A stretch of DNA of 64,000 nt. Origin: Roseateles_B sp051857535. GTDB taxonomy: Bacteria; Pseudomonadota; Gammaproteobacteria; Burkholderiales; Burkholderiaceae_C. Under the pieces are notes generated by a model. It did no database searches. It was not told the origin of the DNA and saw only the letters and a list, made by a program, of their open reading frames with translations. Each line of letters begins with the position of its first letter. Position 1 is the first letter of the stretch. A program made the translations under genes and the position numbers. Positions 43,969 to 52,980 of this stretch are shown piece after piece. Location of the stretch: the NCBI RefSeq assembly GCF_051857535.1, contig NZ_JBPZGY010000017.1, positions 1-64,000 on the forward strand, written 5' to 3'.

Positions 43969-44366
43969 GAGGCCTCGCGCCCCTGGCCTGTCCAAGGCTG
44001 CAACGGGTCTCACGGGCCTGGCTGCATCCTGGCAGGTGCTGTGCGCAGGGGTGTTGCTCATGGAGGTTTCTGCGGCCGGCCCAGGCGTTTTGCATGGCAC
44101 ACATTTCCAATGCTGGCCAAGCCGTGCTAGAATCGCAGGCTTTCCCCGCTTTGCTATTGAGAAACGCTGACCCGTGAATGTGATTTTCGGGTGAGCTGGA
44201 CCAGGAGCAGAGGACGGGATGCCGAGGCGTCGGTAGCGGGTACGCGCACGATTCACGCGATGGCAGCGCAGGGCAGCAGTGCCCTGGCAGATGCCGCGAT
44301 TCGTGCTGGTGAGTGCCTGGACCCGCCGAGCAAGCCTCAATCACCGAAGCCCCAGGAGAATTCACC
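43969..44366. other. 398-bp intergenic region before rpmF
   Basis: No credible gene is seen. A possible -10 TAGAAT lies at 44128-44133 with a weak TTCCAA 17 bp upstream (44105-44110); if used, it gives rpmF a leader of about 230 nt. A small hairpin, ACCCG...CGGGT, lies at 44170-44192. AGGAG precedes rpmF at the usual distance. The gap is much longer than the close yceD-rpmF spacing common elsewhere. Confidence 0.5.
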
Positions 44367-44549
44367 ATGGCCGTTCAGCAAAACAAGAAGTCGCCTTCCA
44401 AGCGTGGTATGCACCGTTCGCACAATGCCCTGACCAATCCGGGCACCGCCGTCGAGCCCACCACCGGTGAAGTGCATCTGCGTCACCACATCAGCCCCAA
44501 CGGCTTCTATCGTGGTCGCAAGGTCCTGAAGACCAAGGCAGACGCCTGA
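44367..44549 (+). CDS. rpmF: 50S ribosomal protein L32
   Basis: Encodes 60 aa, the normal L32 length. The sequence MAVQQNKKSPSKRGMHRSHN is the invariant start of bL32, and T-G-E-V-H-L-R-H-H-I-S-P-N-G-F-Y-R-G-R-K-V closes it. It is the C-minus type (no zinc cysteines). AGGAG lies about nine bases before the ATG. A terminator follows 50 bp downstream, so plsX may have its own promoter or depend on read-through. Confidence 0.97.
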   Translation: MAVQQNKKSPSKRGMHRSHNALTNPGTAVEPTTGEVHLRHHISPNGFYRGRKVLKTKADA

Positions 44550-44600
44550 TTGATCTGTCTGGCACCCGCCGCGGTGCCTCAGTCAATGACAAGTCTGTGA

Positions 44601-44639
44601 AAAAGCCCGGCTCGCTGCTTGATGCGTCGCCGGGCTTTT
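44601..44639 (+). terminator. Terminator or attenuator between rpmF and plsX
   Basis: AAAAGCCCGGC (44601-44611) pairs with GCCGGGCTTTT (44629-44639) around a 17-nt loop. It lies 51 bp after the rpmF stop and before the fatty acid genes, so it may limit read-through from the ribosomal protein transcript. Confidence 0.8.
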
Positions 44640-44732
44640 GTGCTTGAGCTCTCGCAATGAGGCTTGCTACAGGGTGTGTCCGCTTGCTCCCTCACGGGGG
44701 CTCGCGTAAGGTGCGCGGCTTGCGCAAGCAAT

Positions 44733-44750
44733 GCCGACCGTGCGGTCGGC
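44733..44750. promoter_or_regulatory. Perfect palindrome upstream of plsX, candidate TetR-type operator
   Basis: GCCGACCG, TG, CGGTCGGC form an 18-bp inverted repeat 28 bp before the plsX ATG. The core GACCG-NN-CGGTC resembles operators of several TetR-family repressors. An RNA hairpin in the plsX leader is the alternative reading. Confidence 0.4.
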
Positions 44751-44778
44751 GATGTGCCCAGTTCCGGTCCGAATCCTG

Positions 44779-45924
44779 ATGTCCTCTGCTGAATCGAATG
44801 CGCCCGTGTCCGCGGCTCCCGGCCTGATCCGCCTGGCGGTGGATTGCATGGGCGGGGACCATGGCCCCAGCATCACGCTGCCGGCCTGCCGTGCCTTCCT
44901 TGCGGCCCATCCCGAGGCCGGTCTGCTGCTTGTCGGGCAGCCCGAGGCCCTGAAGGAGGCGCAATCCTGGCCGCGCTGCGAGATCGTGCCCGCCAGTGAG
45001 ATCGTCACCATGGACGACCCTGTCGAGGTGGCCTTGCGGCGCAAGAAGGATTCCTCCATGCGCGTGGCCATTCAGCAGCTCAAGGCGGCCGACGGCGAGC
45101 AGCCGCGGGCCCAGGCCTGCGTCTCAGCCGGCAACACCGGGGCGCTGATGGCGGTCTCGCGCTATCTGCTCAAGACGCTGGAAGGCATTGATCGCCCGGC
45201 CATTGCCAGTGTGATGCCCAACCAGACCGGTGGCTTCACCACCATGCTGGACCTGGGTGCCAATGTGGATTGCAGCGCCGAGCACCTGCTGCAGTTCGCC
45301 GTCATGGGCAGCGCCCTGGTGAGTGCCGTGGAAGGCAAGCCTGAGCCGCGCGTGGGCCTGCTGAACATCGGCGAGGAGATGATCAAGGGCAACGAGACCA
45401 TCAAGCGCGCCGGCGAACTGCTGCGCGCCGCCCATGCGGCCGGTCAGATCAATTTCCACGGCAACGTGGAAGGCAATGACATCTTCAAGGCCACGGCGGA
45501 CGTGGTCGTCTGCGACGGCTTCGTGGGCAATGTGGCGCTCAAGACCGCCGAAGGCCTGGCCTCGATGATCTCCACATTCATCCGCATCGAGTTCAGCCGC
45601 AATCTGTTGACCAAGCTGGTGGCATTGCTGGCTCTGCCCATTCTGCAGCGCTTCAAGAGCCGGGTGGATCATCGCCGGCTCAATGGCGCAGCACTGCTGG
45701 GGCTCAAGGGCCTGGTCTTCAAGAGCCACGGCTCGGCCGATGCTGTCGCCTTCGAGACAGCCCTGAACAGGGCGTATGATGCCGCCCGCAACCGGCTGCT
45801 CGACCGGGTTCACGACCGCATCATCGCCACGCTGCAGGCCATGCCCGCCACCGCGGACGGCAGCCTGCCGGGTGACTCAGGTGGTGCAGGAGACAAGGCG
45901 ACTTCGGCCGCCCATGCTGCATGA
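44779..45924 (+). CDS. plsX: Phosphate acyltransferase PlsX
   Basis: Encodes 381 aa. It makes acyl-phosphate from acyl-ACP for phospholipid synthesis with PlsY. Motifs: LAVDCMGGDHGPSITLPA at the N-terminus, SAGNTGALMA, LDLGANVDC, LLNIGEEMIKGNE, NFHGNVEGNDIF and VCDGFVGNVALKT. The ATG at 44779 is preferred to an upstream one at 44731, which would overlap the palindrome. The stop overlaps the fabH start. It opens the fatty-acid operon. Confidence 0.96.
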   Translation: MSSAESNAPVSAAPGLIRLAVDCMGGDHGPSITLPACRAFLAAHPEAGLLLVGQPEALKEAQSWPRCEIVPASEIVTMDDPVEVALRRKKDSSMRVAIQQLKAADGEQPRAQACVSAGNTGALMAVSRYLLKTLEGIDRPAIASVMPNQTGGFTTMLDLGANVDCSAEHLLQFAVMGSALVSAVEGKPEPRVGLLNIGEEMIKGNETIKRAGELLRAAHAAGQINFHGNVEGNDIFKATADVVVCDGFVGNVALKTAEGLASMISTFIRIEFSRNLLTKLVALLALPILQRFKSRVDHRRLNGAALLGLKGLVFKSHGSADAVAFETALNRAYDAARNRLLDRVHDRIIATLQAMPATADGSLPGDSGGAGDKATSAAHAA

Positions 45925-46922
45925 CTACAAGTTCCACTCTGACTGCGCCCCGTTACTCCCGCATCCTGGGAACCGGGAGCTACCTTCCCGCACAGCGCCT
46001 GACCAATGCCGAACTGGCCGCCCAACTGGCCCGTGACGGTGTCGAGACCTCCGACGACTGGATCGTCGAGCGCACCGGCATCCGCGCCCGTCATTTCGCT
46101 GCACCAGACCAGACCTCCAGTGACCTGGCTCTGCCGGCCGCCCGCGCGGCCCTGGAGGCGGCCGGCGTGGCTGCCGAGGAAATCGACCTGATCATCGTGG
46201 CCACGTCCACCCCGGACATGGTCTTCCCCTCCACCGCCTGCCTGCTGCAGCAGAAGCTGGGCATCGCCGGTTGCGCCGCCTTCGATTTGCAGGCGGTCTG
46301 CTCCGGTTTTGTCTACGGCCTGACCGTGGCGGATGCCATGATCAAGAGCGGTGCCGCAAGCAAGGCCTTGGTCATCGGTGCCGAGACCTTCTCGCGCATC
46401 CTCGATTTCAAGGACCGCACCACCTGCGTACTGTTTGGTGATGGTGCCGGTGCTGTGGTGCTGGGGGCCAGCGAAACTCCGGGCATCCTGGCCAGCCAGC
46501 TGCATGCTGACGGCCGGCATGTGGACATCCTCTGTACGCCTGGCACGGTCTCCGGCGGCCAGGTGCTGGGTCACCCGCTGCTGAAGATGGATGGCCAGGC
46601 CGTGTTCAAGCTGGCCGTGGGCGTGCTGGAGAAGGTGGCGCGCGCCGTGCTCGACAAAGCCGGCAAGACCGACGCCGACATCGACTGGCTGATCCCCCAC
46701 CAAGCCAATATCCGCATCATGCAGGGGACTGCCAAGAAACTGAAACTGCCGCTTGAGAAACTGGTGGTGACAGTGGATCAGCATGGCAACACCTCGGCCG
46801 CGTCGATTCCGCTGGCCCTGGATGCCGCGGTCCGTTCGGGCCAGATCAAGAAGGGCGAGACCGTCATGCTGGAAGGCGTGGGCGGCGGCTTCACCTGGGG
46901 GGCGGTCCTGCTGGACCTCTGA
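45921..46922 (+). CDS. fabH: 3-oxoacyl-ACP synthase III FabH
   Basis: Encodes 333 aa. It condenses acetyl-CoA with malonyl-ACP to start fatty acid synthesis. The Cys-His-Asn triad is visible: C127 in LQAVCSGF, His in L-I-P-H-Q-A-N and Asn in D-Q-H-G-N-T-S-A. The N-terminus I-L-G-T-G-S-Y-L-P and W-I-V-E-R-T-G-I-R are classic. It overlaps plsX by 4 bp. Confidence 0.97.
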   Translation: MTTSSTLTAPRYSRILGTGSYLPAQRLTNAELAAQLARDGVETSDDWIVERTGIRARHFAAPDQTSSDLALPAARAALEAAGVAAEEIDLIIVATSTPDMVFPSTACLLQQKLGIAGCAAFDLQAVCSGFVYGLTVADAMIKSGAASKALVIGAETFSRILDFKDRTTCVLFGDGAGAVVLGASETPGILASQLHADGRHVDILCTPGTVSGGQVLGHPLLKMDGQAVFKLAVGVLEKVARAVLDKAGKTDADIDWLIPHQANIRIMQGTAKKLKLPLEKLVVTVDQHGNTSAASIPLALDAAVRSGQIKKGETVMLEGVGGGFTWGAVLLDL

Positions 46923-46957
46923 TCCCCCTTCCTGCTGCACAAGAAAGAGACGAGAAG

Positions 46958-47899
46958 ATGAGCGCGAGCTTTGCATTCGTGTTTCCCGGCCAGGGTTCGC
47001 AGACCGTGGGCATGCTGGACGCCTGGGGCGATCACCCTGAGGTGCGCCGCACCCTGGAGGAAGCTTCCGTTGCCCTGGGTGAGGACGTGGGCGCCCTGAT
47101 CAAGAACGGTCCCAAGGAACAGCTGGACCTGACCACCAACACCCAGCCCGTGATGCTGACCGCAGGCATTGCCTGCTACCGCGCCTGGCTGGCGGAGACC
47201 GGCCTGAAGCCCGCCGTGGCTGCAGGCCATTCACTGGGCGAGTACACCGCCCTGGTCGCCGCCGATGCTCTGAGTCTGGCTGAGGCCCTGCCCCTGGTGC
47301 GCTTCCGGGCTCAGGCCATGCAGGAAGCCGTGCCCGTGGGCGTGGGGGCCATGGCCGCCATCCTGGGGCTGGACGCCGCCGCAGTGCGCGAGGTGTGCGC
47401 CGCTGCTGCGCAGGCCGTGGGCGAGGCTGTCGAGGCCGTCAACTTCAATGATCCCAAGCAGACCGTCATCGCCGGCACCAAGGCCGGCGTGGACAAGGCC
47501 TGCGAAATGCTGAAGGCTGCCGGCGCCAAGCGCGCGTTGCCCCTGGCCGTGTCGGCACCTTTCCACTCCAGCCTGATGAAGCCGGCCGCCGAGCGTTTGC
47601 GCGAGCGCCTGGTCGCCGTGGACTTCAAGCCCATGGCCATTCCGGTCATCAACAACATCGACGTGGGCATCAGTGCTGATGCTGACGCCCTGCGCGATGC
47701 CCTGTACCGTCAGGCCTTCGGCCCTGTGCGCTGGGTGGAAATCGTGCAGGCCATCAAGGCCCGCGGCATCAGTCATGTGATTGAATGCGGTCCGGGCAAG
47801 GTGCTGGCCGGCCTGGCCAAGCGCGTCGATGCCGAGATCCAGAGCGCCACAGTGTTCGACCCGGCCAGCCTGGCCGAGGCTCGGACCCTGCTGGGCTGA
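46958..47899 (+). CDS. fabD: Malonyl-CoA:ACP transacylase FabD
   Basis: Encodes 313 aa. It loads malonyl groups onto ACP. F-V-F-P-G-Q-G-S-Q opens the protein; the nucleophile is S92 in AGHSLGEYTALVA, with His in V-S-A-P-F-H-S-S. It lies 35 bp after fabH. The length is standard. Confidence 0.97.
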   Translation: MSASFAFVFPGQGSQTVGMLDAWGDHPEVRRTLEEASVALGEDVGALIKNGPKEQLDLTTNTQPVMLTAGIACYRAWLAETGLKPAVAAGHSLGEYTALVAADALSLAEALPLVRFRAQAMQEAVPVGVGAMAAILGLDAAAVREVCAAAAQAVGEAVEAVNFNDPKQTVIAGTKAGVDKACEMLKAAGAKRALPLAVSAPFHSSLMKPAAERLRERLVAVDFKPMAIPVINNIDVGISADADALRDALYRQAFGPVRWVEIVQAIKARGISHVIECGPGKVLAGLAKRVDAEIQSATVFDPASLAEARTLLG

Positions 47900-47928
47900 A
47901 CATAACAAGACTGACGAGACACACCACC

Positions 47929-48672
47929 ATGAGCGACACCATCAAGGGCCAGGTGGCCCTGGTCACCGGAGCCAGCCGAGGCATCGGCCGCGCCATCGCC
48001 TTGGCCCTGGCCGAGAAGGGCTATACCGTCATCGGCTCGGCTACCAGTGAATCCGGCGCCGCCGGCATCAGCGAGGCCCTGGCAGCCCTGGGCGGCCGCG
48101 GCATCGTCCTGAATGTCAACGACGCCGCTGCCTGCGATGCTGCGGTGGATGACATCGTCAAGACGCATGGCGGCCTGCAGGTGCTGGTCAACAATGCCGG
48201 CATCACCCGCGATACCCTCGCCATGCGCATGAAGGACGACGACTGGGATGCGGTGATGGACACCAACCTCAAGGCTGTGTTCCGCATGAGCCGCGCCGTG
48301 ATGCGCACCATGATGAAGGCTCGCTTCGGTCGCATCATCAACATCACCTCGGTGGTGGGGGCGTCGGGCAACCCGGGACAGTCCAACTATGCTGCCGCCA
48401 AGGCGGGCGTGGCCGGCATGACCCGTTCCCTGGCGCGAGAGCTGGGCAGCCGCGGCATCACTGTGAACTGCGTGGCCCCCGGCTTCATCGCTACTGACAT
48501 GACCGAAGTCCTGCCCGAGGCCCAGAAGGCCGCGCTGCTGGGCCAGATTCCTGCCGGGCGCCTGGGTGAACCCCGGGAGATCGCCCATGCCGTCGCCTTC
48601 CTGGCGTCACCCGAGGCCGCGTACATCACCGGCACGGAGTTGCACGTCAACGGCGGCATGTTCATGAATTGA
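47929..48672 (+). CDS. fabG: 3-oxoacyl-ACP reductase FabG
   Basis: Encodes 247 aa. It is an NADPH-dependent SDR: VTGASRGIGRAIALALA at the N-terminus, N-N-A-G-I-T-R-D, I-N-I-T-S-V-V-G (Ser), Y-A-A-A-K-A-G (Tyr-Lys) and P-G-F-I-A-T-D-M. It reduces 3-oxoacyl-ACP in the elongation cycle. The ATG at 47929 is the family start; an in-frame extension upstream lies in fabD. Confidence 0.97.
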   Translation: MSDTIKGQVALVTGASRGIGRAIALALAEKGYTVIGSATSESGAAGISEALAALGGRGIVLNVNDAAACDAAVDDIVKTHGGLQVLVNNAGITRDTLAMRMKDDDWDAVMDTNLKAVFRMSRAVMRTMMKARFGRIINITSVVGASGNPGQSNYAAAKAGVAGMTRSLARELGSRGITVNCVAPGFIATDMTEVLPEAQKAALLGQIPAGRLGEPREIAHAVAFLASPEAAYITGTELHVNGGMFMN

Positions 48673-48878
48673 ATGATTGAAGTGAAGGCGCCTGCGGGCG
48701 CCTGGATTGCGCCCCCTTGTGGCTGGGGACCTGCGGGTCGACGGCCCACCGGATTCCCCCGGCCGGTGAAGGATCTTCTGAGTGCCCGGACACGCTCGTT
48801 CGGGGCCCCGCTAGGGGTGTCACTCTAGAAGCCTTAGAATCCCGGGTTGTTCCTTTGCAAACCCCTCTTGGAGGAGTC

Positions 48879-49118
48879 ATGAGCGATATCGAAGCACGTG
48901 TCAAGAAAATCATCGCCGAGCAACTCGGCGTGCCCGAAGCCGATGTGAGCAACGAGAAGGCCTTTGTCGCCGATCTGGGCGCTGATTCTCTGGACACCGT
49001 GGAACTGGTGATGGCACTCGAAGACGAGTTCGGCATCGAGATCCCCGACGAAGAAGCCGAGAAGATCACCACCGTCCAGTTGGCGATCGACTACGCTGTC
49101 AAGAACCAGAAGGCCTAA
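48879..49118 (+). CDS. acpP: Acyl carrier protein
   Basis: Encodes 79 aa and is very acidic. The phosphopantetheine attachment site is S37 in LGADSLDTVELVMALE. It carries acyl chains in fatty acid synthesis and is activated by AcpS, whose gene is at 59795-60208. A strong GGAGGAG ribosome site precedes the ATG by two bases or so. The 206-bp gap before it holds a hairpin (48686-48703) and a possible -10 TAGAAT (48835-48840), so it may be transcribed separately as well. Confidence 0.98.
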   Translation: MSDIEARVKKIIAEQLGVPEADVSNEKAFVADLGADSLDTVELVMALEDEFGIEIPDEEAEKITTVQLAIDYAVKNQKA

Positions 49119-49196
49119 GGGCCACGGGGCCTCGCGCCCTCTGGACCACGGGGCCATCGTGCCCCGCGGTGTGTCTTCAAAGAATCTGCTGATCGC

Positions 49197-50441
49197 ATGA
49201 GCCGTCGTCGCGTTGTCGTCACCGGTCTTGGCCTGATCAGCCCCGTGGGCAACACGGTGGCTGAGGGTTGGACCAACATCCTCGCCGGTCAATCCGGCAT
49301 TGATCGCATCACCCGTTTCGATGCCAGCAACTTCGCCTGCCAGTTCGCGGGTGAGGTCAAGGGCTTCGAGGTTGGCGACTACATGTCGACCAAGGAAGCG
49401 CGGACCATGGACCGCTTCATCCACTTCGGCCTGGCGGCGTCCATCCAGGCTGTGCAGGATGCCGGCCTTGCGACCAATGATCAGCTGACTGAAGAGCAGG
49501 CCGAGCGTGTCGGCGTGCTCGTGGGCTCGGGAATCGGTGGCCTACCGATGATCGAGGAAACCCATGCTGAGCTGACGGCGCGCGGACCGCGCCGCATCTC
49601 ACCCTTCTTCGTGCCTGCCTCGATCATCAACATGATCTCGGGGCACGTCTCCATCAAGTACGGTTTCCAGGGTCCGAACCTGGGGATCGTGACCGCCTGC
49701 ACCACCGGCCTGCACAGCATCGGGGAGGCCGGCCGCCTGATCGAGTACGGCGATGCCGACGTCATGATCGCCGGCGGTGCCGAGTCCACCGTCTCGCCCC
49801 TGGGCGTGGGCGGCTTTGCAGCAGCCCGTGCACTGTCCACTCGCAATGACGACCCCAAGACTGCGTCCCGCCCCTGGGACAAGGACCGCGACGGCTTCGT
49901 GCTGGGCGAGGGGGCCGGCGTGCTGGTGCTGGAAGAGTACGAGCACGCCAAGAAGCGCGGCGCCAAGATCTACTGCGAGCTGGCCGGTTTTGGCATGGGC
50001 GCCGACGCCTATCACATGACCGCCCCGAACGTGGACGGCCCCAAGCGCTCCATGCGCGCGGCCCTGCGCAATGCCGGTATCAACCCGGACCAGGTCCAGT
50101 ACATGAACGCGCACGGCACCTCGACGCCGCTGGGTGATGTCAACGAGACCAATGCCACGAAGCTGGCTTTTGGTGACCACGCCAAGCAGCTGGTCATCTC
50201 CTCGACCAAGTCCATGACCGGCCATCTGCTGGGTGGTGCTGGCGGCATCGAGTCGGTGTTCACCGTGCTGGCGGTTCACAACCAGGTCGCGCCCCCGACC
50301 ATCAACATCTTCAACCAGGACCCCGAGTGTGACCTGGACTACTGCGCCAATGTGGCCCGTGAAATGAAGATCGAGTACGCCGCCAAGAACAACTTCGGTT
50401 TCGGTGGCACCAATGGCACGCTGATCTTCAAGCGCGCCTGA
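49197..50441 (+). CDS. fabF: 3-oxoacyl-ACP synthase II FabF
   Basis: Encodes 414 aa. It is an elongating condensing enzyme: R-R-R-V-V-V-T-G-L-G at the start, Cys in I-V-T-A-C-T-T-G, and two His in Y-M-N-A-H-G-T-S-T-P and S-M-T-G-H-L-L-G-G-A. F-G-F-G-G-T-N-G-T-L ends it. It lies 78 bp after acpP; that gap carries repeated CCACGGGGCC units with a short hairpin. Confidence 0.97.
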   Translation: MSRRRVVVTGLGLISPVGNTVAEGWTNILAGQSGIDRITRFDASNFACQFAGEVKGFEVGDYMSTKEARTMDRFIHFGLAASIQAVQDAGLATNDQLTEEQAERVGVLVGSGIGGLPMIEETHAELTARGPRRISPFFVPASIINMISGHVSIKYGFQGPNLGIVTACTTGLHSIGEAGRLIEYGDADVMIAGGAESTVSPLGVGGFAAARALSTRNDDPKTASRPWDKDRDGFVLGEGAGVLVLEEYEHAKKRGAKIYCELAGFGMGADAYHMTAPNVDGPKRSMRAALRNAGINPDQVQYMNAHGTSTPLGDVNETNATKLAFGDHAKQLVISSTKSMTGHLLGGAGGIESVFTVLAVHNQVAPPTINIFNQDPECDLDYCANVAREMKIEYAAKNNFGFGGTNGTLIFKRA

Positions 50442-50468
50442 AGTCTGCGCGGCCCTCACCACGCCGCA

Positions 50469-50975
50469 ATGAACGCTCGTCAACGTCAGGCGCCCGCCTT
50501 CCAGCTGGAAGTGCGGGCGCCTTTTCTTTGGCGCGCAAGCGCCGCAGCGCTGTGGGCTCTGGCCTTATGCGCCAGTGGAGCGGCCGTCATGGCCCAGCTC
50601 GGCCAGCGGCAGGGGCCGACGGCAGTGGCAGCCTGCGGGCTGCTGACGCTGCTGCTGCTTCCCTTTGCATGCAGGCGGGCCTGGCGCATCGAGGCAGACA
50701 AGGTCTGGCAGTTGGTGTGGGACGGCCAGTGCTGGGCCCTGCGCTCTGGTGATGCCCGGACGGCGGCCGACGCGGATGCCGCCCGGCAGGCCGTCGAGCT
50801 GCAGGTGTCGATGGACCTGGGCAACTTCCTTCTGCTGCGCTGTCGCCCAGCCGAGGATGCGGGGCGCCCGGCCGTGGCCTTCCTGCCCTTGTCGAAGCGG
50901 CAGCATCCTGGGCTCTGGCTGCCTTTGCGATGGGCGCTGTTCTCGGCACGAGGATTGCCTCCTGGGTCGGGTTGA
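50469..50975 (+). CDS. Hypothetical membrane protein downstream of fabF
   Basis: Encodes 168 aa. Two hydrophobic segments (about 22-42 and 52-68) are followed by a C-terminal cytoplasmic domain with W-Q-L-V-W-D-G and V-S-M-D-L-G-N-F-L-L-L-R. This layout is shared by small proteins encoded between fabF and the sigma-E operon in Burkholderiales. No function is known to me. It lies 27 bp after fabF, probably in the same transcript. No rpoE gene follows. Confidence 0.7.
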   Translation: MNARQRQAPAFQLEVRAPFLWRASAAALWALALCASGAAVMAQLGQRQGPTAVAACGLLTLLLLPFACRRAWRIEADKVWQLVWDGQCWALRSGDARTAADADAARQAVELQVSMDLGNFLLLRCRPAEDAGRPAVAFLPLSKRQHPGLWLPLRWALFSARGLPPGSG

Positions 50976-51154
50976 TCGGCGGACTGGCGCCATGACCTTG
51001 GGCTGCTGGACCGTGCACATGCTTTGATACATGTCTGGCGCGCAAAGATAGTCGGGCGCAGTCTATGGCCCCTGCAGGCCTGCCAGAAGGCATTGCACAA
51101 TGACGTCGGCCCGGAAGTGCTTCCCTTGGGCCTGAACCTGAGCCGAACCCAACC

Positions 51155-52612
51155 ATGAACAAAGCTTCTTCGCGACACGCTGCCCAACACCGGCCGCTCC
51201 CCGGCGTCATCAGCGCCCTGGCCTTGTGTCTTGGCCTGGGTCTCTCCCTGGCGCCGGCCCTGAGTCAGGCGCAGGCGCGGGAGCTGCCGGATTTCACCGA
51301 ACTCGTGGAGCGGGTGGGGCCGGCGGTGGTCAACATCAAGACCTCCGAAAAGGCCAAGCCCGCCGAGAACCCGGTCATGGACGAGCAGATGCAGGAATTC
51401 CTGCGTCGCTTTGGCATCCCCGTGCCGCGCCGTGGTGCGCCGCGCAATGGCGACGAGGACGCTCCCACGCGGCGAGGCCTGGGTTCGGGCTTCATCCTCA
51501 GTGCGGATGGCTTCGTGATGACCAACGCTCACGTCGTCGATGGCGCCGACGAGGTGCTGGTGACGCTGACCGACAAGCGTGAATTCAAGGCCAAGGTGAT
51601 CGGCCTGGACAAGCGCACGGACGTGGCCGTGGTGAAGATCGAGGCCAGCGGCCTGCCGCAGGTGAAGATCGGTGACAGCGCGCGGCTCAAGGTGGGCGAA
51701 TGGGTCATGGCCATTGGCTCGCCCTTCGGCTTCGACAACAGCGTGACGGCCGGCATCGTCAGTGCCAAGCAGCGGGATACCGGCGACTTCCTCACCTTCA
51801 TCCAGACCGATGTGGCCATCAACCCGGGCAACTCAGGCGGCCCGCTGCTCAATATGCGCGGGGAGGTGGTGGGCATCAATTCGCAGATCTACAGCCAGTC
51901 CGGCGGCTTCATGGGCATCTCTTTCGCGATCCCCATCGACGAGGCCATTCGTGTGTCCGAGCAACTGCGTGCGGGTGGCCGGGTGCAGCGGGGCCGCATC
52001 GGTGTGGGCATCGTGGATCTGTCCAAGGACGTGGCCGAGGCCATCGGCCTGGGCAAGCCCGTCGGCGCGCTGGTGCAGCGCGTGGAAGGTGGCTCTCCGG
52101 CCGAGAAGGCGGGCATCGAAGGAGGTGATGTCATCACCAAGGTCGAGGGCAAGGCCATCCAGAACGCGGCCGAGCTGCGGCGCTCCATCGCGGCCATCAA
52201 GCCGGGCAGCAAGGCCACGGTGCAGGTCTTCCGTCGCGGGGCCACCAAGGACCTGACCCTGACGGTGGCCGAGCTGGAGGCCGACAAGCCGGCCAAGAGT
52301 GCTGAGCCGGAGGCCAAGCCGGCTCCTGGCGCCGCCGCAGCCCTGGGCCTGAGCCTGGCCGAGATCAGCGATGCCCAGCGCAAGGAACTGAAGCTGCGTG
52401 GCGGCGTGCTGGTCGAGAGCGCCGAAGGCGCAGCGGCACGCGCCGGCCTGCGCGAAGGAGACATCATCCTGTCGGTGGACAACGTCGAGGTGGCCAGCAT
52501 CAAGCAACTGCAAGCCCAACTGGCCAAGCTGGACAAGGCCAAGCTCATCAACCTCCTGGTGCGCCGGGGTGATGCTGTGAGCTTCGTGCTGGTCAAGCCG
52601 GGCAATCGCTGA
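51155..52612 (+). CDS. mucD: Periplasmic serine endoprotease, DegP/MucD-like
   Basis: Encodes 485 aa with a signal peptide ending A-L-S-Q-A-Q-A (about residue 41). The trypsin-like triad is H126 (TNAHVV), D156 (RTDVAVV) and S227 (GNSGGPL). Two PDZ domains follow (about 275-360 and 385-475), separated by an Ala/Pro/Lys linker. It degrades misfolded periplasmic proteins. In related bacteria it is the last gene of rpoE-rseA-rseB-mucD, but the first three are missing here. The preceding 179 bp must contain its promoter. Confidence 0.93.
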   Translation: MNKASSRHAAQHRPLPGVISALALCLGLGLSLAPALSQAQARELPDFTELVERVGPAVVNIKTSEKAKPAENPVMDEQMQEFLRRFGIPVPRRGAPRNGDEDAPTRRGLGSGFILSADGFVMTNAHVVDGADEVLVTLTDKREFKAKVIGLDKRTDVAVVKIEASGLPQVKIGDSARLKVGEWVMAIGSPFGFDNSVTAGIVSAKQRDTGDFLTFIQTDVAINPGNSGGPLLNMRGEVVGINSQIYSQSGGFMGISFAIPIDEAIRVSEQLRAGGRVQRGRIGVGIVDLSKDVAEAIGLGKPVGALVQRVEGGSPAEKAGIEGGDVITKVEGKAIQNAAELRRSIAAIKPGSKATVQVFRRGATKDLTLTVAELEADKPAKSAEPEAKPAPGAAAALGLSLAEISDAQRKELKLRGGVLVESAEGAAARAGLREGDIILSVDNVEVASIKQLQAQLAKLDKAKLINLLVRRGDAVSFVLVKPGNR

Positions 52613-52806
52613 GAGGGGGGCGCTGCTTGCCCGGAGAGGGTGGGGCTCGTCTGGCAGCGTTGGCGCTGCAGGCTCCATCCCGGATGCTTCCGTGGGTCTT
52701 TTCGGCAGATGAAATGTCCCCTGACGAGTCTGCAGGCGAGCAGCGAGGTTTGCGCTCGCTCACATAGGGCGCTGGGGCGGGGATTGCGATGCTTGTAGGA
52801 TAGAAT

Positions 52807-52836
52807 GCACGCCATCAAACGTTTGTTTGAGCGTGC
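52807..52836. promoter_or_regulatory. Long inverted repeat, candidate operator
   Basis: GCACGC, CA, TCAAAC, GTTT, GTTTGA, GCGTGC: twelve paired bases per arm with a two-base bulge and a four-base centre. The inner TCAAAC-N4-GTTTGA looks like a TetR-family operator. A TAGAAT sits directly before it at 52801-52806, where a bound repressor would block a promoter. No T tract follows, so it is not a terminator. Confidence 0.45.
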
Positions 52837-52980
52837 TGTCCGCATGAGTGGCGAGGTCGCCCAAGCTGTCCCCAGGATGCTCACAGGAGCCTGTTGATAA
52901 CTTGTGCATAAAAATCCTTGTTGGCGGGTCGCAACGGCCGGAAAGCCAATGACGGTGCGGTTTCCAGGCGGGCGCTCGGC

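Noticed and set aside
42727..44340. 537-aa minus-strand frame ending in Maf
   Set aside because: Only the last 207 residues are Maf. The rest runs antisense through yceD and non-coding DNA, so it is a GC-rich open frame and not a fusion protein.
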